Origin: Brevundimonas naejangsanensis
Lineage (GTDB): Bacteria > Pseudomonadota > Alphaproteobacteria > Caulobacterales > Caulobacteraceae
NCBI RefSeq assembly: GCF_003627995.1
Contig: NZ_CP032707.1
Span: forward strand, 1,416,501 to 1,480,500
Direction of reading: 5' to 3'
DNA length: 64,000 nt
Below the pieces are notes generated by a model. It was not told where the DNA came from. It searched no databases and saw only the letters and a program-made list of their open reading frames with translations. Shown piece after piece: positions 33,636-41,922 of this stretch. Made by a program: the position numbers and the translations under genes. Each line of letters begins with the position of its first letter. The first letter of the stretch is position 1.

Positions 33636-35084
33636 ATGCGCCCGGTCATCCTGTGGTTTCGTCGCGACCTGAGGCTGGGCGACAATCCGGCCCTGGCCGC
33701 CGCGATCGACACCGGGCGGCCGATCCTGCCGGTCTATATCCTCGACGAGGGCGGCGAAGGGCGTCGACCCGGCGCCGCCTCCCGGTGGTGGCTGGACAAG
33801 TCGTTGCGCGCCCTCGACGTCGCGCTGCGTCGCCGCGGCGGCCGGCTCATCCTGCGGCGCGGCGACAGCGAGGCTGAACTGCGCCGCCTGATCGACCAGA
33901 CGGGCGCCGACCAGGTCTTCATGAACCGCCGGTTCGAGCCGGAGGCCTTCATCCGCGACGCCGACATCGCCCACGCCCTGAAGGCCGAGGGTATCGCCTG
34001 CCATGGCTTCAACGGCAGCCTGCTGGCCCGGCCGGGCGCCGTGCTGACCGGCGCTGGAAAGCCCTACCGGGTGTTCACCCCCTTCCTGAAGGCGCTGCTC
34101 CAGGCCGCGCCCGACAGGCTGGCGACGCCCGCGCCCGAGACCCTGGCCACGCCCGAGGGCCTGGCCGGCGAGGACATCGACGCCTGGGGTCTGCACCCGA
34201 CCGCGCCCGATTGGTCGCAAGGCTTCGACTGGACGCCGGGCGAGGCGGGCGCCGCCGCGGCCCTGTCCGCCTTCATCGAGGGCGGCCTGGCGGACTACGC
34301 CGTCGGCCGGGATGTTCCGGGGCGCCGGGGCACCTCGCGCCTGTCGCCGCACCTGCACTGGGGCGAGATCAGTCCGCGCAGCGTGGTGCGGGCTGTGCGC
34401 GCCGCCGCCGCCCAGGGCCGCGTCGCCCCCGCCCAGGCGGACAAGTTCGTCGCCGAGATCGGCTGGCGCGAGTTCTCGGCCCATCTGCTGCATCAGTTCC
34501 CCTACATGGCCGAGCGCGCCTTCCGGCCCGAGTTCGACGCCATGCCGTGGCGGACCGACCCCGAGGGGCTGGCGGCGTGGAAGAAGGGGCGCACCGGCTA
34601 TCCGCTGGTCGATGCGGGGATGCGGGAGTTGTGGGCGACCGGCTGGATGCACAACCGCGTGCGGATGGTGGCCGCCTCCTTCCTGGTCAAGCATCTGCTG
34701 ATCGACTGGCGCGAGGGCGAGGCCTGGTTCTGGGACACCTTGGTGGACGCCGACCTGGCCAGCAATGTGCAGAACTGGCAGTGGGTCGCCGGGTCCGGCG
34801 CCGACGCCGCGCCCTATTTCCGCATCTTCAATCCGGTGGCCCAGGGCGAGAAGTTCGACCCCGCCGGGCGCTATGTCCGCCGCTGGGTTCCCGAACTCCG
34901 GGCGTTGCCGGGCCGCTGGCTGCACGCCCCCTGGACCGCGCCCGCCGCCGTCCAGGCCGAGGCCGGGGTGAGGCTGGGGCGCACCTATCCCCGGCCGATC
35001 GTGGATCACGCAGCGGCGCGGGCGCGGGCCCTGGACGCCTTGAAAGCGATCGCCGCGCGGTCCCTGGACGAGGAAGCGCTATGA
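33636..35084 (+). CDS. phr: Deoxyribodipyrimidine photolyase
   Basis: A 482-residue photolyase/cryptochrome: N-terminal antenna domain beginning PVILWFRRDLRLGDNPALAA, then the FAD domain with GRRGTSRLSPHLHWGEISPR, GWREFSAHLLHQFP and WMHNRVRMVAASFLVKHLL. DADLASNVQNWQWVAGSGAD follows. It repairs UV-induced cyclobutane dimers with blue light. phrA belongs to the RpoE regulon in Rhodobacter, which fits the context. ATG at 33636 is preferred over TTG at 33621, which would overlap DUF1365. Confidence 0.94.
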   Translation: MRPVILWFRRDLRLGDNPALAAAIDTGRPILPVYILDEGGEGRRPGAASRWWLDKSLRALDVALRRRGGRLILRRGDSEAELRRLIDQTGADQVFMNRRFEPEAFIRDADIAHALKAEGIACHGFNGSLLARPGAVLTGAGKPYRVFTPFLKALLQAAPDRLATPAPETLATPEGLAGEDIDAWGLHPTAPDWSQGFDWTPGEAGAAAALSAFIEGGLADYAVGRDVPGRRGTSRLSPHLHWGEISPRSVVRAVRAAAAQGRVAPAQADKFVAEIGWREFSAHLLHQFPYMAERAFRPEFDAMPWRTDPEGLAAWKKGRTGYPLVDAGMRELWATGWMHNRVRMVAASFLVKHLLIDWREGEAWFWDTLVDADLASNVQNWQWVAGSGADAAPYFRIFNPVAQGEKFDPAGRYVRRWVPELRALPGRWLHAPWTAPAAVQAEAGVRLGRTYPRPIVDHAAARARALDALKAIAARSLDEEAL

Positions 35085-35115
35085 TCCGTTCCCGCATAAG
35101 AGGCCTTGTGACGCC

Positions 35116-36342
35116 ATGACCACGACCTTCTACGGCGGCCAGAAGGAGAAGCGGGCGAACTCGTCCGTCCTCGACCTGCTGCTGCGCCTGCTGTCCTCGA
35201 ACTGGACCTGGGGACGGCTGACCCTCGTCCTGCCCGACCGGACGAATCGACAGTTGCACGGCCGGACGCCCGGGCACGCGGCCGTTCTGGTGATCCGCGA
35301 TGCGCGCTTCGCCGCCCGCGTGCTGAGGAGCGGCGATATCGGCTTCGCCGAGGGCTATATGGCCGGGGAGTGGGACACGCCGGACCTGGCGGTTCTGCTT
35401 GAGACCCTGGTCAACAACTACGACCACATTCGCCGCCTGTTCGACGGCAATCCGCTGGTGAACGCGATCAACTGGTTGGGCCACCGGCTGAACAGGAACA
35501 GCCGTCGCGGATCGCGCCGCAACATCCACGCCCACTACGATCTCGGCAACGCCTTCTATTGCGCCTGGTTGGACCCTTCGATGACCTATTCCTCGGCGCG
35601 GTTCGAACGCCCGGACCAGCCGTTGCAGGAGGCGCAACGGGCCAAGTATGCCTCCCTGGCCCGGCTTATGGAACTGCAGCCAGGCCACAGCGTGCTGGAG
35701 ATCGGCTGCGGCTGGGGCGGCTTCGCCGAGTTCGCCGCGCGCGAGGTCGGCGCCGCCGTCACCGGGGTGACCATCTCGCGCGAGCAGCATGACTATGCGC
35801 GCCGCCGGATGTTCGAGGCCGGCCTGGCCGAACGCGCGGACATACGCCTGATCGACTACCGCGATGTCGAGGGTCGTTTCGACCGGGTCGCTTCGATCGA
35901 GATGTTCGAAGCCGTGGGGCGCGAATACTGGCCGACCTATTTTCAGAAGGTGCGCGACGTCCTCAAGCCGGGCGGGCGCGCGGGCTTGCAGATCATCACC
36001 ATACAGGACGCGCTGTTTGACGAGTACGACTCGCGAACCGACTTCATCCAGAAGTATGTCTTCCCAGGAGGCTCCCTGCCGTCGGAGGCGCGGATGGCGT
36101 CGGTGGTCGCGAGAGCGGGCCTGAACCAGACGGCCGTGGAACGCTTCGGCTTGGATTACGCTGACACCCTGGCCGAATGGATGCGCCGGTTCGACGCCGG
36201 CTGGACCGAAATCCGCAGGAACAGCGAGACGTTCGATGATCGTTTTCGTCGTCTCTGGCGTTTCTACCTCGCCTACTGCGAAGCCGGCTTCCGGTCTGGG
36301 CGGACGGACGTGATCCAGATCGCCCTGGATCGAGCCGTCTGA
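35116..36342 (+). CDS. cfa: Cyclopropane-fatty-acyl-phospholipid synthase family methyltransferase
   Basis: A 408-residue AdoMet enzyme: N-terminal lipid-binding region (GDIGFAEGYMAGEWDTPDL), HAHYDLGNAFYCAWLDPSMT, AdoMet motif VLEIGCGWGGFAEFAA (about 195), and the C-terminal GGSLPSEARM and FRSGRTDVIQIAL. It adds a methylene group to unsaturated acyl chains of membrane phospholipids, or, with the neighbouring FAD enzyme, could make a related product such as a methylated or furan fatty acid. Fifth of the ECF11-controlled genes counted with the sigma operon; 31 bp after phr. Confidence 0.93.
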   Translation: MTTTFYGGQKEKRANSSVLDLLLRLLSSNWTWGRLTLVLPDRTNRQLHGRTPGHAAVLVIRDARFAARVLRSGDIGFAEGYMAGEWDTPDLAVLLETLVNNYDHIRRLFDGNPLVNAINWLGHRLNRNSRRGSRRNIHAHYDLGNAFYCAWLDPSMTYSSARFERPDQPLQEAQRAKYASLARLMELQPGHSVLEIGCGWGGFAEFAAREVGAAVTGVTISREQHDYARRRMFEAGLAERADIRLIDYRDVEGRFDRVASIEMFEAVGREYWPTYFQKVRDVLKPGGRAGLQIITIQDALFDEYDSRTDFIQKYVFPGGSLPSEARMASVVARAGLNQTAVERFGLDYADTLAEWMRRFDAGWTEIRRNSETFDDRFRRLWRFYLAYCEAGFRSGRTDVIQIALDRAV

Positions 36343-36369
36343 ATTCTTCCCTGGATCGTGGAGCCGACC

Positions 36370-36927
36370 ATGAGTCTCAAACGCACCTCATTCGTCCTTC
36401 TGATCGCGGCGACCTCGATCGCGACACTGTCCGCTTGCGCCACCCTGCAGCGCGGCCCAGTCGGCAATTCGGCTGTCCCTCAACCCGCCAAGGCCGTGGA
36501 CCTGAACCGCTACGCCGGGCTTTGGTACGAGATCGGGCGTTATGAGAACGGCTTCGAACGGGGCTGCGAAGCGGTGACGGCGGAATACGGTCTGCGTGAC
36601 GACGGCCTGGTCAGCGTGCTGAACACCTGCCGCCAGGGCGGCGTCGACGGCCCCGTGAAGACGGCGCAGGGCAGGGCCAAGGTCGTCGTCGGCGCCGACA
36701 ACGCCAAGCTCAAGGTCTCCTTCTTCGGCCCCTTCTACCTCGGCGATTATTGGGTGCTGGACCGGGCAGACGACTATTCGTGGTCGATTGTAGGCGAACC
36801 CTCGGGCCGCTATCTCTGGCTGCTGAGCAGGGCCGCCCAGCCGCCTGCCCAGACGCGCGCTACCATCCTGGAGCACACGAAGGCGCTCGGCTATGATCTC
36901 TCTCTCGTGCGTGAAACCCGACACTAG
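36370..36927 (+). CDS. blc: Bacterial lipocalin (Blc-like lipoprotein)
   Basis: A 185-residue lipoprotein: signal with lipobox SIATLSACATL, then the lipocalin entry motif LNRYAGLWYEIGRYENGFERG (the G-x-W part is intact) and a beta-barrel with YWVLDRADDYSWSIVGEPSG and YLWLLSRAAQP. Outer-membrane lipocalins bind fatty acids or lysophospholipids and are linked to membrane repair, suiting its place after cfa. ATG at 36370 with GGAG upstream; a GTG at 36358 is possible. Confidence 0.92.
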   Translation: MSLKRTSFVLLIAATSIATLSACATLQRGPVGNSAVPQPAKAVDLNRYAGLWYEIGRYENGFERGCEAVTAEYGLRDDGLVSVLNTCRQGGVDGPVKTAQGRAKVVVGADNAKLKVSFFGPFYLGDYWVLDRADDYSWSIVGEPSGRYLWLLSRAAQPPAQTRATILEHTKALGYDLSLVRETRH

Positions 36928-36938
36928 GGCCTGCGCCG

Positions 36939-36966
36939 TGATCCAACGCCTCTCCTGCGGCGTAAT
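36939..36966 (+). promoter_or_regulatory. Candidate ECF11 promoter of the DUF3313 gene
   Basis: TGATCC (36939-36944), 16 bp, CGTAAT (36961-36966), 23 bp before the ATG at 36990. Fourth example of the motif in the locus and the closest match to the consensus. Confidence 0.72.
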
Positions 36967-36989
36967 CCCTCCAAAGCACGAGGGGTCGA

Positions 36990-37790
36990 ATGGTTTGCGG
37001 AATTGCGCGACTTGCGACGGCGGCGGGTTTGGCGGCGACGGTGGGCGCCTGCGCCACCGCCGAGGTCCAGCCCGGGTCGGGCTTTCTGTCCACCTATGAG
37101 GGCCTTGAGCCGCGCACCGATGTCGTGCGGGCGTCGGTGTTGCAGCGCCGTAATGAGACGCTGGCCTCCACGGTCGCCCGCATCTGGGTGGCGCCAGCCG
37201 AGCTCTTCGGTGTCGCGGACCCAGCGCTCTCCGACGACGAGCAGCAGATGGTGCTGTCGGAAGTCGACCGCCAGCTCTGCTATGAGCTGAGCGAACGGTT
37301 CGAGATCGCCGAGCAGCAGGATCCCCAGGCCGGGACGGTCCGAGTGGGCGTGACCCACATCCGGGCCACCCATCAGGCCGGATCCGCCGCCGCGGCGGTC
37401 GCCAACTTCTTCATTCCCGGCCCGATCAAGGTTCGGACGCCGGGCGGCATGGGCGGGCTCGGAGCTGAGGCCGAGTTGCTGACGCCGGACGGACGCCAGG
37501 CGGCGGCCATCGTTTGGCGGCGGGACGCCATGGTGGTCGGAACGGACAAGCCTTCGCTCTCGCGGATCGGCGACGCACACCAGCTTGCAGAACCCTTGGG
37601 CGATATGGTCGCGGACGCTCTGGCGCCCGAAGACCGGGAGACGCGCGCGACGCCTTCGCCGGATCCGTGCCGGCGGTTCGGGCCTCGGATCCGACCCGAA
37701 GGTTTCATCGCGGGGATAGCCACGGGCCTCTACCAGCCCGAGTTGAGCGGTGGCCGGTCGGTCAAGCCTGAGGGAGGCGGACCGCAGTAA
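36990..37790 (+). CDS. DUF3313 family lipoprotein
   Basis: A 266-residue protein with a lipoprotein signal (AGLAATVGACATAEV). The DUF3313 pattern follows: SGFLSTYEGLEPRTDVVRA, IWVAPAELFG and LSEVDRQLCYELSERFEI, then GAEAELLTPDGRQAAAIVWR. It is predicted to sit in the envelope; the function is unknown. It has its own predicted ECF11 promoter and so probably belongs to the photo-oxidative stress regulon. The C-terminal 60 residues (after about 205) are Pro/Arg-rich and may be disordered. Confidence 0.82.
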   Translation: MVCGIARLATAAGLAATVGACATAEVQPGSGFLSTYEGLEPRTDVVRASVLQRRNETLASTVARIWVAPAELFGVADPALSDDEQQMVLSEVDRQLCYELSERFEIAEQQDPQAGTVRVGVTHIRATHQAGSAAAAVANFFIPGPIKVRTPGGMGGLGAEAELLTPDGRQAAAIVWRRDAMVVGTDKPSLSRIGDAHQLAEPLGDMVADALAPEDRETRATPSPDPCRRFGPRIRPEGFIAGIATGLYQPELSGGRSVKPEGGGPQ

Positions 37791-38151
37791 CCCCGACCGG
37801 AAGGTCTCCCGCTGCGGCTGGGCCGGGCTGATAGCTGATAGCCGGCAAGAAAGGTTCTCACCGCGTGTCGGGCCGCGTCGTCCCGCGACACGGCTGCTGG
37901 GGCTCCGAAGAACCGCGGCTTGATCCAGCAAACCCTTGAGATGCAGGGCGGCGTGGCCTTCACCAAGGACCTGGCGGTCCCCTCAGGCTCGGCTACCGGA
38001 CGGCGGGACGGCGAGCACACGCGCGCGCATCTCCGGATCTTGGAGCGGAGGGGTGGCGATGGCGACCGCCCCACCTGTGAGCCGCCGCGTGGCCGATTCT
38101 AAGGCAGGGTGAGTCGGCCTCGCGCCAAGAGCGGCACGGTTCGGTCGTTGT
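37791..38151. other. Non-coding gap (about 360 bp) between DUF3313 and the serine hydrolase gene
   Basis: Only low-quality frames without ribosome sites are present. No clear hairpin with a T run and no repeat of the window's families is seen. The two flanking genes converge here. Confidence 0.4.
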
Positions 38152-39249
38152 TCAGCGGCCTTCCTCTCCGGTGCAGCGTGAAGCCGGAATGAAGCCGTCG
38201 ATCTGAGCCTGAACCTGTTTGTCCAGGGCGCGGTAGCCGTCCTGATTCACGGTGACGCCCGCGACGGCGACGCCCTTGGCCGGGCTGTAGTAGGCGACGG
38301 TGCCCCAGAAGCCGGAGTGCCAATAGGCCTGGACCTGCCCCTCGCCGTAGGCCATCAGCCCCATGCGGTAGTGGTCGCCGCCGGGGTGGGCGCCGGGCCG
38401 CGTCATCTCGGCGAGGGTCTCGGGTCGGGCGAAGATGCGGCCCTCGAACAGGGCGGCCATGAAGCGGGCCATGTCGCGCGCCGACATCACCAGGCCGCCG
38501 CCGCCGTACAGGTCCATGGAGGCGTCGATGCCGGTGGCCTCGCGTTCGCCCAGGAACTGGCGGGCGCGGGCGGGCGCGGTTTCCGGCTGCGGCTCCATGA
38601 TCTCCCACCAGGTGGAGGCCAGGCCCAGGCGGTCCAGGCCCAGCTGGTCGCGCACGGCGTCGGCTAGATTCTGTCCGGTGATCCGCTCGATGATGTCGCC
38701 GAGCAGGATGTAGCCGGTGTCGGAATAGAGGAATTTCTCGCCAGGTTCTCCCTGGGGGCCAGCGTAGCTCATCGACAACCGCACCAGGTCCTCGCGCGAC
38801 CAGCGCCGCTTGGGATCGCCGAACAGGGTCTGGGTGAAGCGCGGGTCCGAGCCGTGGTCATAAAGGCCCGCGCTGTGGGTCAGCAGATGACGCACCGTGA
38901 TCCGGCCTGTGTCGTAGCCACGCTCCCGCAACAGGGCGTCCAGCTGGGGGTCGATCAGGCCCGTGATCGGCGCCTCCAGGTCCAGCCGCCCCTGCTCCCA
39001 CAGGCGCAGGGCCGTAGCGGCGGTGAAGGTCTTGGTGTTGCTGGCGATGCGCAGGGGCGTGTCGACCGTCATCGGACGGCCGGCGTCCGCGTCGGCCAGG
39101 CCGACGGCGGCGCTCCGGCCCTGGGGCAGGCAGCGCCCCTCCAGATGAACGGCGGAGGGACGGGGCAGGGCGGCGACGGCCGCCTGCAGCTCCGCCTCGG
39201 CGGGCGAGGCGGTCAGCAGGGTCGCGGCGGCGAGGACGGCCAGGCTCAT
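38152..39249 (-). CDS. Exported serine hydrolase, class C beta-lactamase fold
   Basis: A 365-residue protein with a short Sec signal (SLAVLAAATLLTASPAEAE). The catalytic boxes are S70-N-T-K73 (SxxK), Y175-S-D (YxN variant LYSDTGY, with Asp in place of Asn), and HSG near residue 320 (HSGFWGT) replacing KTG. Such enzymes are penicillin-binding esterases, D-amino acid peptidases or beta-lactamase-like proteins; the variant boxes argue against a classic beta-lactamase. Its start overlaps the M3 peptidase stop by 4 bp, last gene of the TrmB operon. Confidence 0.88.
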   Translation of the reverse strand: MSLAVLAAATLLTASPAEAELQAAVAALPRPSAVHLEGRCLPQGRSAAVGLADADAGRPMTVDTPLRIASNTKTFTAATALRLWEQGRLDLEAPITGLIDPQLDALLRERGYDTGRITVRHLLTHSAGLYDHGSDPRFTQTLFGDPKRRWSREDLVRLSMSYAGPQGEPGEKFLYSDTGYILLGDIIERITGQNLADAVRDQLGLDRLGLASTWWEIMEPQPETAPARARQFLGEREATGIDASMDLYGGGGLVMSARDMARFMAALFEGRIFARPETLAEMTRPGAHPGGDHYRMGLMAYGEGQVQAYWHSGFWGTVAYYSPAKGVAVAGVTVNQDGYRALDKQVQAQIDGFIPASRCTGEEGR

Positions 39250-41411
39250 GCGAACCCCCGCTTGCGCAGCAGGGCCGCCGGATCGGCGTCGCGCCCCATC
39301 AGCATGCGATAGGTCTCGGCCGGATCGCGGCTGTTCCCGACCTTCAGGGCGATGTCGTAGTAGCGGCGCGACAGTTCGGGATCGAAGAAGCCGCCCGGGG
39401 CCTTGGCGAAGCGCTCGCCCGCGTCGGCCACCAGGGTGTCGGCCCACAGATAGGCGTAGTAGCCCGCCGAATAGCTGTCGGAGGCGAAGATGTGGCCGAA
39501 GTGCGGGCTGCGGTGGCGCATGACCAGTTCGTCCGGCAGGCCGATCTCGGCCAGCACCGCCTTCTCGAAGGCGGCCGGGTCCGACGGCGGCGTCTCGGCC
39601 AGGTGGTAGCGCATGTCGACGATGGCGCTGGCCAGGAACTCGACCGTGGCGAAGCCCTGGTTGAAGTGGCGGGCGCGCTCGACCTTGTCCATCAGCTCGG
39701 TCGGCATGGGGCGGCCGGTCTCGTGGTGCAGGGCGAAACGGCTGAGGATCTGCCGGTCCGACAGCCACAGCTCCCACATCTGCGAGGGGAACTCGAGGAA
39801 GTCGCCCGGCACATTGGTGCCCGAGACGGACGGATAGGCGACGTCCGAGGCCAGGCCGTGCATGCCGTGGCCGAACTCGTGGAACAGGGTGGTGGCGTCG
39901 TCCCAGGAGATCAGCGCCGGGCGGCCCGGCGCCGGCTTCACGAAGTTCTCGTTGTTGGAGACCACGGGGGCCACGGCGCCGGCGAAGCGCTCCTGGCTGC
40001 GAATCTGAGTCATCCAGGCGCCCGAGCGCTTGCCGCTGCGGGCGAAGGGGTCGAAGTAGAAGTAGCCGACGTGACGGCCTTGCGCGTCCCTGACCTGCCA
40101 GGCGGTGACGTCGGGGTGATAGACGGGCAGGTCGGCCGCGACGATGGTCCAGCCGAAGTTGCGGCCCACGGCCCAGAACATGGCCTCGCGCAGCTTGTCT
40201 AGCTGCAGATAGGCCTTCACCTCGCCCTCATCGAGGTCGTAGCGCGCCTTGCGCACCTTCTCCTGATAGTAGCGGTAGTCCCAGGGCGCGATCTTGATCC
40301 CGGCGCCTTGGCTGTCGGCCAGGGCCTGCATGTCGCGGACCTCTTCGTGGACGCGGGCGACGGCGGGGCGCCAGACCTGCTCCAGCAAGGTCATGGCGCG
40401 CTTGGGCGTCTGGGCCATGGTGTTGTGCAGGCGCATGTGGGCGTGGGTCGGGTGGCCCAGCAGGCCCGCCCGCTCGTGGCGCAGCTTCAGGATGTCGGCG
40501 ATCAGCGCCTTGTTGTCGTTCGCGTCGCCGTTGTCGCCGCGCATGATGAAGGCGGTCCAGACGCGGCGACGCAGGTCGCGGTCGTCGGCGTAGGTCAGCA
40601 CCGGATCGACCGAGGAGCGGGTGTTGACGATGGCCCAGCGCCCCTTGAGTCCGCGCTCCTCGGCGGCCATGGCCAGGGCGTCGATGAAGGCGTCGGGCAG
40701 GCCGCGCAGGGCCGCGCGGTCGTCGACGACGATCCAGGTCTCCTCGTCCGCCAGCAGGTTGCGGCGGAAGGCGGTGAATTTCTGCGACAGTTCCTGGCTG
40801 ATCTCGCCGACCCGGATGCGGGCCGCGGGCGACAGTTCGGCGCCGCCGCGGATGAAGTCGGTGCGGTGCAGCCAGACGACGCGCTGCTGCTCCGGCGTCA
40901 GGTTCGACGTCTCGCGCGTCGCCTCCACCGCCTTGATGCGGGCGTAGAGGGCGGCGTTCTGGTTGATGGCGTTGGCGTGGGCGGCGAACAGGGCCTCCAG
41001 TTCTGCCTGGACGGCGCGGAACTCGGGCGTGGACAGGCTGGACGACAGGACGCCATAGATCGTCCCCGCCCGCTCCAGCGCGCGGCCCGAGGCCTCATAG
41101 GCGGCCACGGTGTTGTCGAAGGTCGGGGCGGCCCGGTTGGCCGTGATGCGGTCGATGTTGGCCAGCTGGTCCTTCATGGCTTGGACCAGGGCGGGCTTCA
41201 GGTGCTCGACCTTGACCTTGTCCCACGGCGGAACCCCGCCGTTCGGGCCGGGCCAGGGGGCATAGACCGGGTTGCCGGCCAAGGCGGCGGCGTCGCGCAC
41301 GAAGGTCACGCCGCCGATCGAGGCCACGCTGGGTCGGGCGGTCAGGAACAGGGAGGCGGCGGCCGAGGCGGTCAGAAGGCCGCGCCGCGACAGGGCGGGG
41401 GAAGTCGTCAT
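39246..41411 (-). CDS. M3 family peptidase (peptidyl-dipeptidase Dcp-like), exported
   Basis: A 721-residue zinc peptidase. A twin-arginine-type leader (SRRGLLTASAAASLFLTARP) is followed by the Dcp fold, with the zinc site FHEFGHGMHGL (near residue 509) and GDFLEFPSQMWE. The C-terminal SYSAGYYAYLWADTLVADA completes the domain. It removes dipeptides from oligopeptide C-termini and here would do so in the periplasm. It is 26 bp after the SnoaL-like gene and overlaps the serine hydrolase gene. Confidence 0.93.
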   Translation of the reverse strand: MTTSPALSRRGLLTASAAASLFLTARPSVASIGGVTFVRDAAALAGNPVYAPWPGPNGGVPPWDKVKVEHLKPALVQAMKDQLANIDRITANRAAPTFDNTVAAYEASGRALERAGTIYGVLSSSLSTPEFRAVQAELEALFAAHANAINQNAALYARIKAVEATRETSNLTPEQQRVVWLHRTDFIRGGAELSPAARIRVGEISQELSQKFTAFRRNLLADEETWIVVDDRAALRGLPDAFIDALAMAAEERGLKGRWAIVNTRSSVDPVLTYADDRDLRRRVWTAFIMRGDNGDANDNKALIADILKLRHERAGLLGHPTHAHMRLHNTMAQTPKRAMTLLEQVWRPAVARVHEEVRDMQALADSQGAGIKIAPWDYRYYQEKVRKARYDLDEGEVKAYLQLDKLREAMFWAVGRNFGWTIVAADLPVYHPDVTAWQVRDAQGRHVGYFYFDPFARSGKRSGAWMTQIRSQERFAGAVAPVVSNNENFVKPAPGRPALISWDDATTLFHEFGHGMHGLASDVAYPSVSGTNVPGDFLEFPSQMWELWLSDRQILSRFALHHETGRPMPTELMDKVERARHFNQGFATVEFLASAIVDMRYHLAETPPSDPAAFEKAVLAEIGLPDELVMRHRSPHFGHIFASDSYSAGYYAYLWADTLVADAGERFAKAPGGFFDPELSRRYYDIALKVGNSRDPAETYRMLMGRDADPAALLRKRGFA

Positions 41412-41437
41412 GAAGGTCTCCGGGGAATGCGACGCGA

Positions 41438-41911
41438 TCAGGCCTTGGCCGTGCGCGTGTCGGGCGTCAGTTGTTCGAAGGTCAGCCGCCAGCGCCCCTC
41501 GGCGCGGCGGAACAGGTTGATCCCCTGGCCGCCTCCGCTCAGGGGCCGGCCGTCGGCCAGGGTGCCGCGATAGCTGTAGCGAAAGGCGCAGGCGGCGGCG
41601 TCGGGGCCGTCGATCAGCCATTCGGGATCGGTCATCTCATAGACCTCGTCCGGCAGGATGGACCAGGTGCGCTCGAAACCGGCGCGCACGGCGGCGATGC
41701 CTTCCTCGCGCCGGTCCGAGAAGACGAAGACGGCGTCGGGGGCGATGACATGGCGTTCCAGCAGGTCGAAGTCGTGGCTGTTGATCAGGCCGCGATACAG
41801 CTGGAACACCCCTTCGGCCCAACGGTCGTCGGGGCCGCGCGCGGCGACCCGCGTGGCGGGCAGCAGGGCGGCGCCGGCAAGGGCCAGGGTCAGGCGGCGA
41901 TCAAGGTTCAT
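41438..41911 (-). CDS. SnoaL/NTF2-like exported protein
   Basis: 157 residues with an RR-type leader (DRRLTLALAGAALLPATRVA). A cone-shaped NTF2-like fold follows: VFQLYRGLINSHDFDLLERH, VFVFSDRREEGIAAVRAGFE and the C-terminal LFRRAEGRWRLTFEQLTPD. NTF2-like domains bind small ligands or act as simple hydrolases or isomerases; the reaction is unknown. ATG at 41911 has GGAG 6 bp upstream. ATG at 41923 overlaps the GNAT stop and is an alternative. Confidence 0.78.
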   Translation of the reverse strand: MNLDRRLTLALAGAALLPATRVAARGPDDRWAEGVFQLYRGLINSHDFDLLERHVIAPDAVFVFSDRREEGIAAVRAGFERTWSILPDEVYEMTDPEWLIDGPDAAACAFRYSYRGTLADGRPLSGGGQGINLFRRAEGRWRLTFEQLTPDTRTAKA

Positions 41912-41922
41912 CAGGGGCTCCA

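Noticed and set aside
35082..35087. TGATCC before cfa as an ECF promoter
   Set aside because: The sequence after 16 bp is CCTTGT, not CGTA.
36311..36316. TGATCC before the lipocalin gene as an ECF promoter
   Set aside because: No CGTA element 16 bp downstream; it lies inside the end of cfa.
37920..38102. Small gene between DUF3313 and the serine hydrolase
   Set aside because: TTG start without ribosome site and Arg-rich low-quality sequence typical of shadow frames in GC-rich DNA.
38152..39249. Beta-lactamase resistance gene
   Set aside because: The KTG box is HSG and YxN is YSD, which fits serine esterase/peptidase homologues more than a true beta-lactamase.
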